Assembly: GCA_022820125.1 (NCBI GenBank)
Contig: JAJEGA010000112.1
Span: 1 to 37,538 of the forward strand
DNA: 37,538 bases
Origin: Anaerolineae bacterium
Lineage (GTDB): Bacteria; Chloroflexota; Anaerolineae; Aggregatilineales; Phototrophicaceae
Reading direction: 5' to 3'
Under the pieces are notes generated by a model. It ran no database searches. It was not told where the DNA came from and worked only from the letters and a program-made list of their open reading frames with translations. The position numbers and the translations under genes were made by a program. Positions 16,237 to 23,630 of this stretch are shown in pieces. Position 1 is the first letter of the stretch, and every line of letters starts with the position of its first letter.

Positions 16237-16450
16237 CAGGGCAATTGCACCAAAATCATAGTGCGCCGTTCGCCACGAAAATTGTGAAAATGTAGGGGCG
16301 TATCGCCGATACGCCCGTTGAATATGACATAAATTTTGCGCGCGTTTCAGCGCCCGCGTAGACACAGCGGGTCAAACGCCCCTACAGATTACCAAATGTG
16401 AGGGGAAATTATTATTTCTCAACGCAATTTCATTTGATGCGATTGCCTTG
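16237..16450 (-). mobile_element. 214-bp MITE-like element, copy B
   Basis: This has the same length and structure as copy A at 13762-13975 but lies in the opposite orientation, with ends CAGGGCAATTGCACCAAAAT and, inverted, CAAGGCAATCGCATCAAAT. The 8-base flanks (TGATCTCG left, TGGCATTC right) do not match each other, so the target duplication is lost or was never formed. One inner hairpin is damaged: AAACGCGC replaces AAACGCCC. It lies between the tRNA terminator and the end of the sulfatase gene. Confidence 0.83.
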
Positions 16451-16503
16451 TGGCATTCCACGAGAAACTTGCGATGACGCCGGCCAGCGCCTAAACCATA
16501 AGT

Positions 16504-17973
16504 TTAGTTGCCAGCGTCGACAAAACGACGAAACTTGGGCGTCTCGCCGGGGACCGGTGAATTGGTGAAGACGCCGCGGGCAATAACCGCATCGCGCCCG
16601 CCGAGCGCCTTGATGCGCGCCGCCTGATCGGCTTTGGCTCGACGGTCGACTTCCTCCGGATCGATCATGTCCCTCAACTGCGTTTCATAAGCCTCCAGAA
16701 GTTCATGCGTCGCGTCATCGGCCGCGCCCGCCAGATCGTTCAATTCATCTGGATCGGCGATCAAATCAAAGAGCTGCGCCGGCGCATCGACATGATAGAT
16801 GTATTTGTAGCGTCGGTCTCGCAGCATGTAATAAGCATTGCGCGAGCCAATCGCGTGATATTCGGCGAAGACGGTTCGATCCCGATCGTCGCTGGCGGCG
16901 ATATCCCAAAGTGAACTTCCGGGTCTGTCTACGCCATCGTCCGGCGGCGCGCAGCCGAGCGCGTCCAGAATCGTCGGATAGCAGTCAATCAGCGAGATTG
17001 GCGTATCGACCACCACCCCCGCCGGCACATCGGGTCCAGACATGATGAAGGGAATGCAGGCGGCTTCTTCGTACATCGTGAACTTGCCATAGATGCCGCG
17101 CGCGCCAATATGCTCGCCGTGGTCGGAACTGTAGATGATGCGCGTCGAATCGCGGAGTTTCAATTCGTCCAGCGCCGCGAGCACCTGCCCGATTTGCTCA
17201 TCAAGGAAGCTGCAGATGCCATAATAGACGGCGTTCAGACGGCGGATGGTCGCTTCGGGGAAGGGCTGCTCGCTGCTGAAGAAGCGGCGCATATAGTTAT
17301 AAGTCGGGTGGCGGGGCCACTCGTCCAAGCGCCACTGCGGCGGCATGGGCAGTTGTTCCTGCGGATAGAGATCGTAGGTCTCGCTTGGCGCAAACCAGGG
17401 CGGATGCGGCGTCACAAATGAGAGGAAGAGCGCCCAGGGCTGCTCATCGTCCGCGCGCTCGCGCAGCCAGCGGATGGCGTTTTTGCGATTGCGGCTGTCA
17501 TATCGCTGATAAGTCGAATCGGCGGGGCCCGCTTCGACGATGCCCGGGCGCCAATCTCGTCGTATCGACCCATCGCGGATGCCGCTGGCTGGGTCGCCAA
17601 TGCCATCCACCACGTGCAGCGGCTCGATTTCCCGCCTGAAGCCATTGTCGTCGGCGGCGCTGCGGAAGTGCAGCTTGCCGATAGAATCGACGATCGTGCC
17701 CTGCTCCTTCAAGCGATGCCCCCAACTGGGAACGCTGCCATCGTAGGGAAAGCCATTGTCCCAATTGCCGATTTGGTGCACGTACTGTCCGGTGGCGAGC
17801 GCGGCGCGCACTGGCACGCAAATGGCGCAATTGGTATAGGCATTGCTGAAGCGCGTCCCGCCGGCAGCCAGCCGATCGAGATTGGGCGTCTGCACGATCG
17901 GGTGCCCGGCGCAACCCATCGCCGCCCCCTGGTGTTGATCGGACAAAATGAAGAGCAGGTTTGCCGGTTTCAT
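16504..17973 (-). CDS. Sulfatase (alkaline phosphatase superfamily, S1 type)
   Basis: This 489-residue sulfate ester hydrolase has a formylglycine motif C52-V-P-V-R56, followed by AALATGQ. Metal-binding residues sit in ILSDQH (D12, Q13) and the later YSSDHGEHIGARG block, and SIGKLHF carries the conserved Lys-x-His. No signal peptide is present, so it should work in the cytosol on imported sulfated sugars. Conversion of Cys52 needs a formylglycine-generating or anaerobic maturation enzyme, not found in the window. AAAGGTG lies just before the ATG at 17973. It is transcribed away from the nearby fucosidase gene. The exact substrate is unknown; the fucosidase context suggests sulfated fucosides. 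Confidence 0.93.
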   Translation of the reverse strand: MKPANLLFILSDQHQGAAMGCAGHPIVQTPNLDRLAAGGTRFSNAYTNCAICVPVRAALATGQYVHQIGNWDNGFPYDGSVPSWGHRLKEQGTIVDSIGKLHFRSAADDNGFRREIEPLHVVDGIGDPASGIRDGSIRRDWRPGIVEAGPADSTYQRYDSRNRKNAIRWLRERADDEQPWALFLSFVTPHPPWFAPSETYDLYPQEQLPMPPQWRLDEWPRHPTYNYMRRFFSSEQPFPEATIRRLNAVYYGICSFLDEQIGQVLAALDELKLRDSTRIIYSSDHGEHIGARGIYGKFTMYEEAACIPFIMSGPDVPAGVVVDTPISLIDCYPTILDALGCAPPDDGVDRPGSSLWDIAASDDRDRTVFAEYHAIGSRNAYYMLRDRRYKYIYHVDAPAQLFDLIADPDELNDLAGAADDATHELLEAYETQLRDMIDPEEVDRRAKADQAARIKALGGRDAVIARGVFTNSPVPGETPKFRRFVDAGN

Positions 17974-18065
17974 AGGTCACCTTTCAAGCGCGGCAGAGGC
18001 ACGGTTGAAATGATAGCTTGTGGCCCGCGTTCGGGTCAAATGCGTTAAGTCAATTGGAAATGATT

Positions 18066-18292
18066 CGGGCGTTTGGACGAAACGCCCCTACACGTTGGCA
18101 TGGGCTGACGCTAAACTCCATCACATTAGCTGGCAGAATCTGAGGTCAAGTCCTTGACAATCAGCATTCAGGCTGCGCCGCTTGAAGCGCTCGCGCGCGA
18201 CATCTTCGCCGCCGCCGGCACACCATAACTCTTGGGCAGTAGAAAGCGGGCGACCCAATGGGGCGTAAGCACTGTTCGCCGCTCGCCCCTAG
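18066..18292. repeat. Two REP-like hairpins in the sulfatase-fucosidase intergenic region
   Basis: The first copy is GGGCGTTT (18067-18074), loop GGACG, AAACGCCC (18080-18087), then CTACA. The second (18246-18292) starts GGGCGACCCAATGGGGCG and ends GCTCGCCCCTA. The whole 370-base gap from 17974 to 18343 has no open gene that I can support. A TTGACA at 18154-18159 has no matching -10 at the right distance, so I do not call a promoter. AAGGAG for the fucosidase is at 18331-18336. Confidence 0.65.
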
Positions 18293-18343
18293 GGATCGGC
18301 AAGCACGCGAGTGGCATTGAGCTAATCGACAAGGAGCGACAAG

Positions 18344-19585
18344 ATGTACCAACCAAAACCGACGAAGGGCAACACGAACTGGTTCACGCATGACCGCTTC
18401 GGCATGTTCATTCACTGGGGGCTTTATGCCTTGCCAGCGCGCCACGAATGGGTGAAGAATCGCGAAGAGTTGACCGACGAGCAATACGCGCCTTATTTCA
18501 AGTATTTCAACCCGAAGCGCTTCAATCCCGACCATTGGGCTGAGCTGGCGCAGCAAGCCGGCATGAAGTACATGGTCATCACCTCAAAGCATCACGAGGG
18601 CTTCTGCCTCTGGGATTCGCAATACACCGATTACAAGGCGACCAACACGCCCTGGGGCAAGGATCTGCTGGGCGAAGTCCTGCGCGCCTTCCGCAGCCGC
18701 GGCTTGAAGGTCGGCTTCTATTACTCGCTGATCGACTGGCATCATCCCGATTTCACCGTCGACATGCGCCATTCGCAACGCAATCACCCCGACCGCGCCG
18801 GCTTGAATCAGGGTCGCGATATGAGCAAATACCGCCTCTACATGAAGAATCAGGTGCGCGAGCTGCTGACGAATTTCGGCAAAATTGATGTGATTTGGTA
18901 CGACTTCTCCTACCCCGGTCCCGATGGCAAGGGGCGCGACGACTGGGACAGCGAAGGGCTGGAAACGCTCAGCCGCTCGCTGCAGCCGGAGATCATCATC
19001 AACAATCGGCTGGACCTGCCGTCGTCAGCCGACATCTACACGCCCGAACAGTTTCAGCCGCGCGAGTGGGTTCATGTCGATGGCCAGCCGGTCGTCTGGG
19101 AGACCTGCCAGACATTCAGCGGCTCCTGGGGTTATCATCGCGATGAAGCCACCTGGAAGAGCCCGGGGCAGTTGATTCGCATGTTGGTTAATACCGTGGC
19201 CACCGGCGGCAACCTGCTGATGAATGTGGGACCGACGGCGCTGGGCGAGTTGGACAGCCGGGCGGAAGACGCGCTTGGCGTCTATCGCGACTGGATGGCG
19301 CGGCACAGCGAGTCGATCTACGGCTGCACCGCCAGCGCGTTCAGCCCGCCGCAAGATTGTCGCCTGACGCAAAATGGCGATCTGCTCTACATCCATATCT
19401 TCGCCTACCCCTTCCGCCATCTACATATCGACGACATTGGCGACCGGATCGAATATGCCGAGTTTCTGCATGATGGCAGCGAGGTTCATTACAGCGTGGA
19501 TGAGGCGGGGACGGCGAGCTTGCAACTGCCGGTGATTCAGCCGCGAACTGAGGCGCCGGTGATCAAGCTGTATTTGAAGTCCTAA
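18344..19585 (+). CDS. GH29 alpha-L-fucosidase (copy 1)
   Basis: This 413-residue retaining glycosidase should release L-fucose from oligosaccharides. FIHWGLYALP (22-31) opens the barrel, SKHHEGFCLW (81-90) is the conserved His-His-Glu/Asp substrate block, and D187 in VIWYDFSYPG is the expected nucleophile. NNRLDLPSSADIYTPEQ and NLLMNVGPTALGELD are further family motifs, and a small C-terminal beta domain follows. No signal peptide, so it is cytosolic. ATG 18344 has AAGGAG at 18331-18336 with 7 bases between. Its neighbours are a sulfatase on the other strand and, downstream, a REP hairpin. The three GH29 proteins in this window differ clearly, so they probably cleave different linkages. Confidence 0.93.
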   Translation: MYQPKPTKGNTNWFTHDRFGMFIHWGLYALPARHEWVKNREELTDEQYAPYFKYFNPKRFNPDHWAELAQQAGMKYMVITSKHHEGFCLWDSQYTDYKATNTPWGKDLLGEVLRAFRSRGLKVGFYYSLIDWHHPDFTVDMRHSQRNHPDRAGLNQGRDMSKYRLYMKNQVRELLTNFGKIDVIWYDFSYPGPDGKGRDDWDSEGLETLSRSLQPEIIINNRLDLPSSADIYTPEQFQPREWVHVDGQPVVWETCQTFSGSWGYHRDEATWKSPGQLIRMLVNTVATGGNLLMNVGPTALGELDSRAEDALGVYRDWMARHSESIYGCTASAFSPPQDCRLTQNGDLLYIHIFAYPFRHLHIDDIGDRIEYAEFLHDGSEVHYSVDEAGTASLQLPVIQPRTEAPVIKLYLKS

Positions 19586-19596
19586 CACAATGCGAT

Positions 19597-19661
19597 GCAG
19601 GGGCGATCCTCGGATCGCCCACCAAAGCGCAAAATTGTAGGGGCGAGTCATCGGGTCGCCC
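19597..19661. repeat. REP-like hairpins between convergent genes
   Basis: GGGCGATC (19601-19608), loop CTCG, GATCGCCC (19613-19620) is a perfect 8-bp stem. A second copy follows: TGTAGGGGCGA, then TCGCCCGCC, ending about 19661. They lie between the convergent fucosidase and ASPIC protein genes and may act as a two-way terminator, although there is no long T tract. Confidence 0.65.
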
Positions 19662-19725
19662 GCCGAAGCGCCGCCGTATCGCAATCCGGCAGCAGGCGGC
19701 CTGATAGGTCCCCTGCATTTTCCGT

Positions 19726-21327
19726 CTAGCGGGAATACGCAACTTCCAGAAACTGATTGACGCTGACATCGTTTAGCGCCTCTTCGACGCCATTGGGCCA
19801 GCGGATCAGAATTTCGCGGATCCGCGCCTTCCCCAAGCCAAAGTGGAGCGCGGTGTCGTTGCCGGCGCCCAGGCTGGAGCCGCACTTCACTTCTTGCAGC
19901 AGCGTAGTCCCGTCATCGGTGGTGATGTACACGCGCGCGCCGATGGCATCGCGGTTGATGTCGCCGCCGCCAAAGAGTCGAATATTGATCCAGTTGTTGG
20001 CTGCGCCTTCGACGCCGGTGTTGCGGTAAAGCGCGTAGCCCTCGTTCCAGTTGCCCAGCACAAAATCGAGAAAACCATCGCGGTCATAATCGGCATAAGC
20101 CAAGCCCATGCTCGGCTTGAGATCAACCAGCCAATCCTGCGGCGTCACATCGACGAAGGCGCCATCGCCGCGATTCTTGAACATATAGTCGCGATACTCG
20201 AACATCATGCCTTCGGGGCCGCTCTCGATATCAAACTGGATGAACTCGGTGGCGGTGAGAAATAGATCAAGCCAACTGTCATTGTTGTAATCGAAGAAGA
20301 CCGTGCCCCAGCCAACCGCGCTGCTAGGACCTACCACGACGCCGGCCGCCCCCGCCACATCGTCAAAGCTGCCATCACCCTGGTTTTGCAACAGCACCAT
20401 GCCGTTGACCATGTCAGAGAAATAGAAGTCGAGATCAAGGTCGTTGTCATAATCGCCCACTGCCAGCCCCATGCCGTGGATGAAGGTGCGGGCGCCCGCC
20501 TCAATCGAGACCTCGCGCCAGCACCAGCCGCGGCAGCCCGGTCCATCATTGCGCCAGAGGATATTGCCCAGCATATTCTTGAATTGATCGTTGACGACGT
20601 AGATATCAGGGTCGCCATCGTTGTCGTAATCGGTGAAGCTGGCGCTGAAACCGGCGCCCAGCAGCAGATCGTAATCCAGCAAGTGGGTCGCGTCTTCAAA
20701 GCTGCCATCGCCACGATTGCGGTAGAGCGTGTCGCGCGCTTCGTCGTGCTCGCGCGTGATATTGGGATCGCCGCATTCGGGAAAGCAAGACCAATTGACG
20801 ACGTAGAGATCAAGGAAGCTGTCGCCATCGTAATCGCCCCAGGTCGCCGTCGTGCCCTTGCCGGCATCGCCCACGCCGGCGCGCGCGGTTACATCGGTGA
20901 AGCCGCTGCCGCCGTCGTTATGGAAGAGAGTATTGGCGCCGTGGTTCAGCACATAAAGATCGAGCCAGCCATCGTTGTCGTAATCCGCCCAGACGGCGCC
21001 GCCGGTGTCGGCATGGTCCAGCGCGACTTGCGGCGTCAAGCGCGAAACTGAAAATGTGCCATCGCCATTATTGTGATAAAGTACGCTGGGATCGCGGTTG
21101 CCGGTGACGTATAGATCGAGCCAGCCATCACGGTCGTAATCGCCCCAGGCTTGCCCGATGCCGAGATAACCGGTGAGGAAGTCTTTGTCGAAGAGCGACC
21201 AATTGCCGTTGTGCGTCGCGCTGATGCCAGCCGCGTCGCTGACATCGACGAAGGGGGGGGCTTTAGCAATCGCTGTCAAAAGAATAAGACTACACGGCAG
21301 AAGGAGACGCTGTAACAGCTTGGACAT
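19726..21327 (-). CDS. Secreted FG-GAP/VCBS repeat protein with ASPIC/UnbV domain (CRTAC1-like)
   Basis: This 533-residue protein starts with a signal sequence (LLLPCSLILLTAIAKA). The body is a seven-bladed integrin-like propeller: repeats such as WGDYDRDGWLDLYVTG, WADYDNDGWLDLYVLN and FTDYDNDGDPDIYVVN carry calcium-binding DxDxDG loops. The C-terminus (NNWINIRLFGGGDINRDAIGARVYI to IRWPNGVEEALNDVSVNQ) is the ASPIC/UnbV domain typical of CRTAC1-family proteins. It is outside the cell and probably binds ligand or matrix in a calcium-dependent way. A run of eight G on the plus strand (21253-21260) falls within the signal-peptide end. The gene follows the coiled-coil gene by 18 bases. Confidence 0.9.
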   Translation of the reverse strand: MSKLLQRLLLPCSLILLTAIAKAPPFVDVSDAAGISATHNGNWSLFDKDFLTGYLGIGQAWGDYDRDGWLDLYVTGNRDPSVLYHNNGDGTFSVSRLTPQVALDHADTGGAVWADYDNDGWLDLYVLNHGANTLFHNDGGSGFTDVTARAGVGDAGKGTTATWGDYDGDSFLDLYVVNWSCFPECGDPNITREHDEARDTLYRNRGDGSFEDATHLLDYDLLLGAGFSASFTDYDNDGDPDIYVVNDQFKNMLGNILWRNDGPGCRGWCWREVSIEAGARTFIHGMGLAVGDYDNDLDLDFYFSDMVNGMVLLQNQGDGSFDDVAGAAGVVVGPSSAVGWGTVFFDYNNDSWLDLFLTATEFIQFDIESGPEGMMFEYRDYMFKNRGDGAFVDVTPQDWLVDLKPSMGLAYADYDRDGFLDFVLGNWNEGYALYRNTGVEGAANNWINIRLFGGGDINRDAIGARVYITTDDGTTLLQEVKCGSSLGAGNDTALHFGLGKARIREILIRWPNGVEEALNDVSVNQFLEVAYSR

Positions 21328-21345
21328 GCGGTTGTGGCGCGGACG

Positions 21346-21675
21346 CTAGGTCCTCAACACCAGCGTGACTACGACATTAACCACAGCCACGCCGACCGAG
21401 GCGACTGCAATCAGGATGCCGAACAACCAGCGAAGCGCCCGAATGTCGCCACGTACGCCTTCGACATCGGTACGCACAGACTCAACTTCGGTACGCACAG
21501 ACTCAACCTCGGTACGTACCTTCTCTATATCGGTACGAACGGCGTTAACATCGGCTTTTGTTGCCAGATGCTCGTATGCGCCTTCCAACCTGGCAACGCG
21601 TTCGCCTAGTGGCGAGCTTGACTGCTGCTCCTCAGTTCGAGCGGTTTCTTGCGATGTGCGTTCCGGTATCGCCAT
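21346..21675 (-). CDS. Small coiled-coil protein with C-terminal membrane anchor
   Basis: This 109-residue protein is not assigned to a known family. The core is a tandem heptad repeat: VRTDIEKVRTEVES, then VRTEVESVRTDVEG, then VRGDIRALR. The DNA repeats at a 21-base period (two heptad-length 7-codon units read GTACG...). A single hydrophobic segment (WLFGILIAVASVGVAVVNVVVTLVL) is at the very C-terminus, so the protein is probably tail-anchored with the coil in the cytosol. The start at 21675 (MAIPERTSQ) is preferred to 21699 because AAAGGTG lies 5 bases ahead. It sits 18 bases before the ASPIC gene and has its own promoter at 21707. Confidence 0.75.
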   Translation of the reverse strand: MAIPERTSQETARTEEQQSSSPLGERVARLEGAYEHLATKADVNAVRTDIEKVRTEVESVRTEVESVRTDVEGVRGDIRALRWLFGILIAVASVGVAVVNVVVTLVLRT

Positions 21676-21706
21676 AGTACACCTTTTGTCGGCGGACACC
21701 CTCGCT

Positions 21707-21715
21707 ATTATAACA
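21707..21715 (-). promoter_or_regulatory. Extended -10 promoter for the coiled-coil/ASPIC pair
   Basis: Read on the minus strand, TGT precedes TATAAT (plus strand ATTATA at 21707-21712), an extended -10. No good -35 is seen at the usual distance. It separates this pair from the upstream ABC permease genes. Confidence 0.45.
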
Positions 21716-21746
21716 CAGCGCTATTTGCGGCGGCACATCACTGCGA

Positions 21747-22634
21747 CTAACGCTTGACACCAGACGTGGCGATGCCTTCGACGAAGTAGCGCTGCCCGAA
21801 GATGAAGATGAGCAAGACAGGAATGACGGCGATGGTCGCCACCGCCATCATAAGGTGCCATTCGGTGTTGCCATAGGCGCCCTGATACTGGACCAGGCAT
21901 ACCGGCAGCGTCTGCACATCGGGTGTGCGCAGGTACAGCAGCGGACCGAAGAAGTTGTTCCAGTTGCCGATGAAAGCGAAGATCGCCAGCGTCGCCAGCG
22001 CCGGTTTGGATAGCGGGATGAAAATCTGCAGCAGGATGCGCGCGTGACCGGCGCCGTCAATCTTGGCGGCATCAACCAGTTCTTCCGGAATCGTCAGGAA
22101 AAATTGACGCAGCAAGAAGATGAAAAAGGGCCAGCCGAACCAGGGCGGCACCATCAAGGGCAGATGCGTATCCAGCCAGCCGAAACGGTTGAACAGCACA
22201 TACTGCGGCACCACCAGCGCTTCATTAGGCAGCAGCATGGTCGCCAGCACAATCGCGAAGAAGAAGTTTTTGCCGCGCGCTTTCAAGCGAGCGAAGGCAT
22301 AAGCCGCCAGCGTGCAGGAGACGAGATTGCCGATGATGTTGTTGATGGTGATTTTCAGCGAATTCCAGGTGCAGGTGGTGAAGTTGACGTAGCCGTATCC
22401 ATACCAGCCGTCAGCGAAGTTCTCCCACTGCACCGTTTCCGGGATCAGCCGCGGCGGAAAGGCGAAGACCTGATTCAGTGGTTTCAGCGCGGTCGAAAGC
22501 ATCACGAAAAACGGCAGCATAAAAGCGATGCCGAGCGGGATGAGCAAGGCAAACGTCAGCACAATACCGATGACGCGGCGTCCCTCTTTTGACTGGCGCC
22601 AGGCGACGCCTTCCTTCTGTTTGCGCGCCGTCAT
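21747..22634 (-). CDS. Carbohydrate ABC transporter permease, MalG-type
   Basis: This 295-residue inner-membrane subunit forms half of the translocation channel of a CUT1-type sugar importer. About six hydrophobic segments are visible, starting with VIGIVLTFALLIPLGIAFMLP. The EAA loop that docks the ATPase is present as DAAKIDGAGHARILLQIFIPLSKPALATL. The C-terminus GQRYFVEGIATSGVK is typical of MalG-like proteins. Start and preceding stop codon overlap by one base (TGATG), so translation is coupled to the other permease. No ATP-binding protein is encoded nearby, so it must borrow a shared ATPase such as a MsiK/UgpC homologue elsewhere. Confidence 0.94.
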   Translation of the reverse strand: MTARKQKEGVAWRQSKEGRRVIGIVLTFALLIPLGIAFMLPFFVMLSTALKPLNQVFAFPPRLIPETVQWENFADGWYGYGYVNFTTCTWNSLKITINNIIGNLVSCTLAAYAFARLKARGKNFFFAIVLATMLLPNEALVVPQYVLFNRFGWLDTHLPLMVPPWFGWPFFIFLLRQFFLTIPEELVDAAKIDGAGHARILLQIFIPLSKPALATLAIFAFIGNWNNFFGPLLYLRTPDVQTLPVCLVQYQGAYGNTEWHLMMAVATIAVIPVLLIFIFGQRYFVEGIATSGVKR

Positions 22635-23545
22635 CAGGAATCGACCTCATAGTAGACCCAGCGCCGCCCGACGCGGAACTGGATGCCCGTCAACACCATG
22701 AGGATGACGAACATGATCCAGGCGACAGCGGCGGCGATGCCCAATTGCAGGAAAATGAAGGCGTTCTCCCATAAGTACCAAATCAGAACATTGCTGGACT
22801 CGCCCGGTCCGCCCTCCGTCATAACCCGTATCTCGGTGAAATTTTGGAATGAACTCACGACTGAAATGATGATTACGAAGAACAGCACCGGCGATAGCAT
22901 AGGCAGCGTGACGTTGCGGAACTTCGCCCAGCGGCCCGCGCCATCGATTTCCGCCGATTCGTATAATTCCTTTGGCACGCCCTGCAAGCCCGCCAGCAAA
23001 ATGATCATGATTGGGCCAACCGAAAACATGCTCATTATGATGAGCGACGGTTTGACCCAGGTTTTGCTGAAAATCCAGTCTGGTCCCTGGATGCCGATTT
23101 GCTTCAAGGTGTAGTTCAGGATGCCAAGGCGTGGATTGAATATCCATATCCACACCAGCGCCACCGCCACGCCGGCTGTCACCGTCGGCAAGTAATAGAC
23201 GGCGCGAAAGAAGGCGATGCCCGGCACTCTTTGATTGAGCAGGACCGCCAGCAGCAGGGCAAAGGACACGCCAAAAACCACCCGTCCAACAACAATGTAA
23301 AGCGTGTTGCCCACCGATGTCCAGAAAATCGGATCGGCGAAGAGCTTGGAGTAATTGTCCAAGCCGATGAACTGAAGGTCATCCAGCGAGATTCGCCAAT
23401 CGGTAAAGCTCAACCCCAGCATGCCAAAGACGGGACCCACGCTGAAAACCACCAGACCGATCAGCCAGGGCAGGATGAACAAATAGAAAATTCGCTCTTC
23501 GCGCTTGGCGCTGGGTGATATGGGTTTGGAGAATCGTCGAATCAT
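22634..23545 (-). CDS. Sugar ABC transporter permease, MalF/UgpA-type
   Basis: This 303-residue partner permease has about six membrane segments (for example YLFILPWLIGLVVFSVGPVF). The EAA loop is YESAEIDGAGRWAKFRNVTLPMLSP. It lies in the standard order binding protein, MalF-type, MalG-type. The gap of 85 bases to the binding-protein gene holds a stem-loop, so the permeases are probably made at a lower level than the binding protein. The ligand is not readable from sequence, but location between fucosidase and sulfatase genes suggests a fucose-containing oligosaccharide. Confidence 0.94.
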   Translation of the reverse strand: MIRRFSKPISPSAKREERIFYLFILPWLIGLVVFSVGPVFGMLGLSFTDWRISLDDLQFIGLDNYSKLFADPIFWTSVGNTLYIVVGRVVFGVSFALLLAVLLNQRVPGIAFFRAVYYLPTVTAGVAVALVWIWIFNPRLGILNYTLKQIGIQGPDWIFSKTWVKPSLIIMSMFSVGPIMIILLAGLQGVPKELYESAEIDGAGRWAKFRNVTLPMLSPVLFFVIIISVVSSFQNFTEIRVMTEGGPGESSNVLIWYLWENAFIFLQLGIAAAVAWIMFVILMVLTGIQFRVGRRWVYYEVDS

Positions 23546-23578
23546 GGATTATGCGCTTGTCTAGCTGACAACAGAATT

Positions 23579-23605
23579 GAGGGAGACCCTTGAGCGATCT
23601 CCCTC
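23579..23605 (-). terminator. Intercistronic stem-loop after the binding-protein gene
   Basis: GAGGGAGA (23579-23586) and TCTCCCTC (23598-23605) pair perfectly with an 11-base loop. It starts about 25 bases after the binding-protein stop. There is no T tract on the minus strand, so it more likely protects the 3' end of the binding-protein message or weakly attenuates the permease genes. Confidence 0.6.
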
Positions 23606-23630
23606 GTGTGTCGCAGATTACTTTGTTGAA

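Noticed and set aside
18154..18159. TTGACA upstream of the first fucosidase
   Set aside because: No -10-like hexamer at 16-18 bases, so not called as a promoter.
20386..21051. Plus-strand ORF of 221 codons opposite the ASPIC protein
   Set aside because: Its Val/Ile/Ala pattern mirrors the repeated DxDxDG codons on the other strand.
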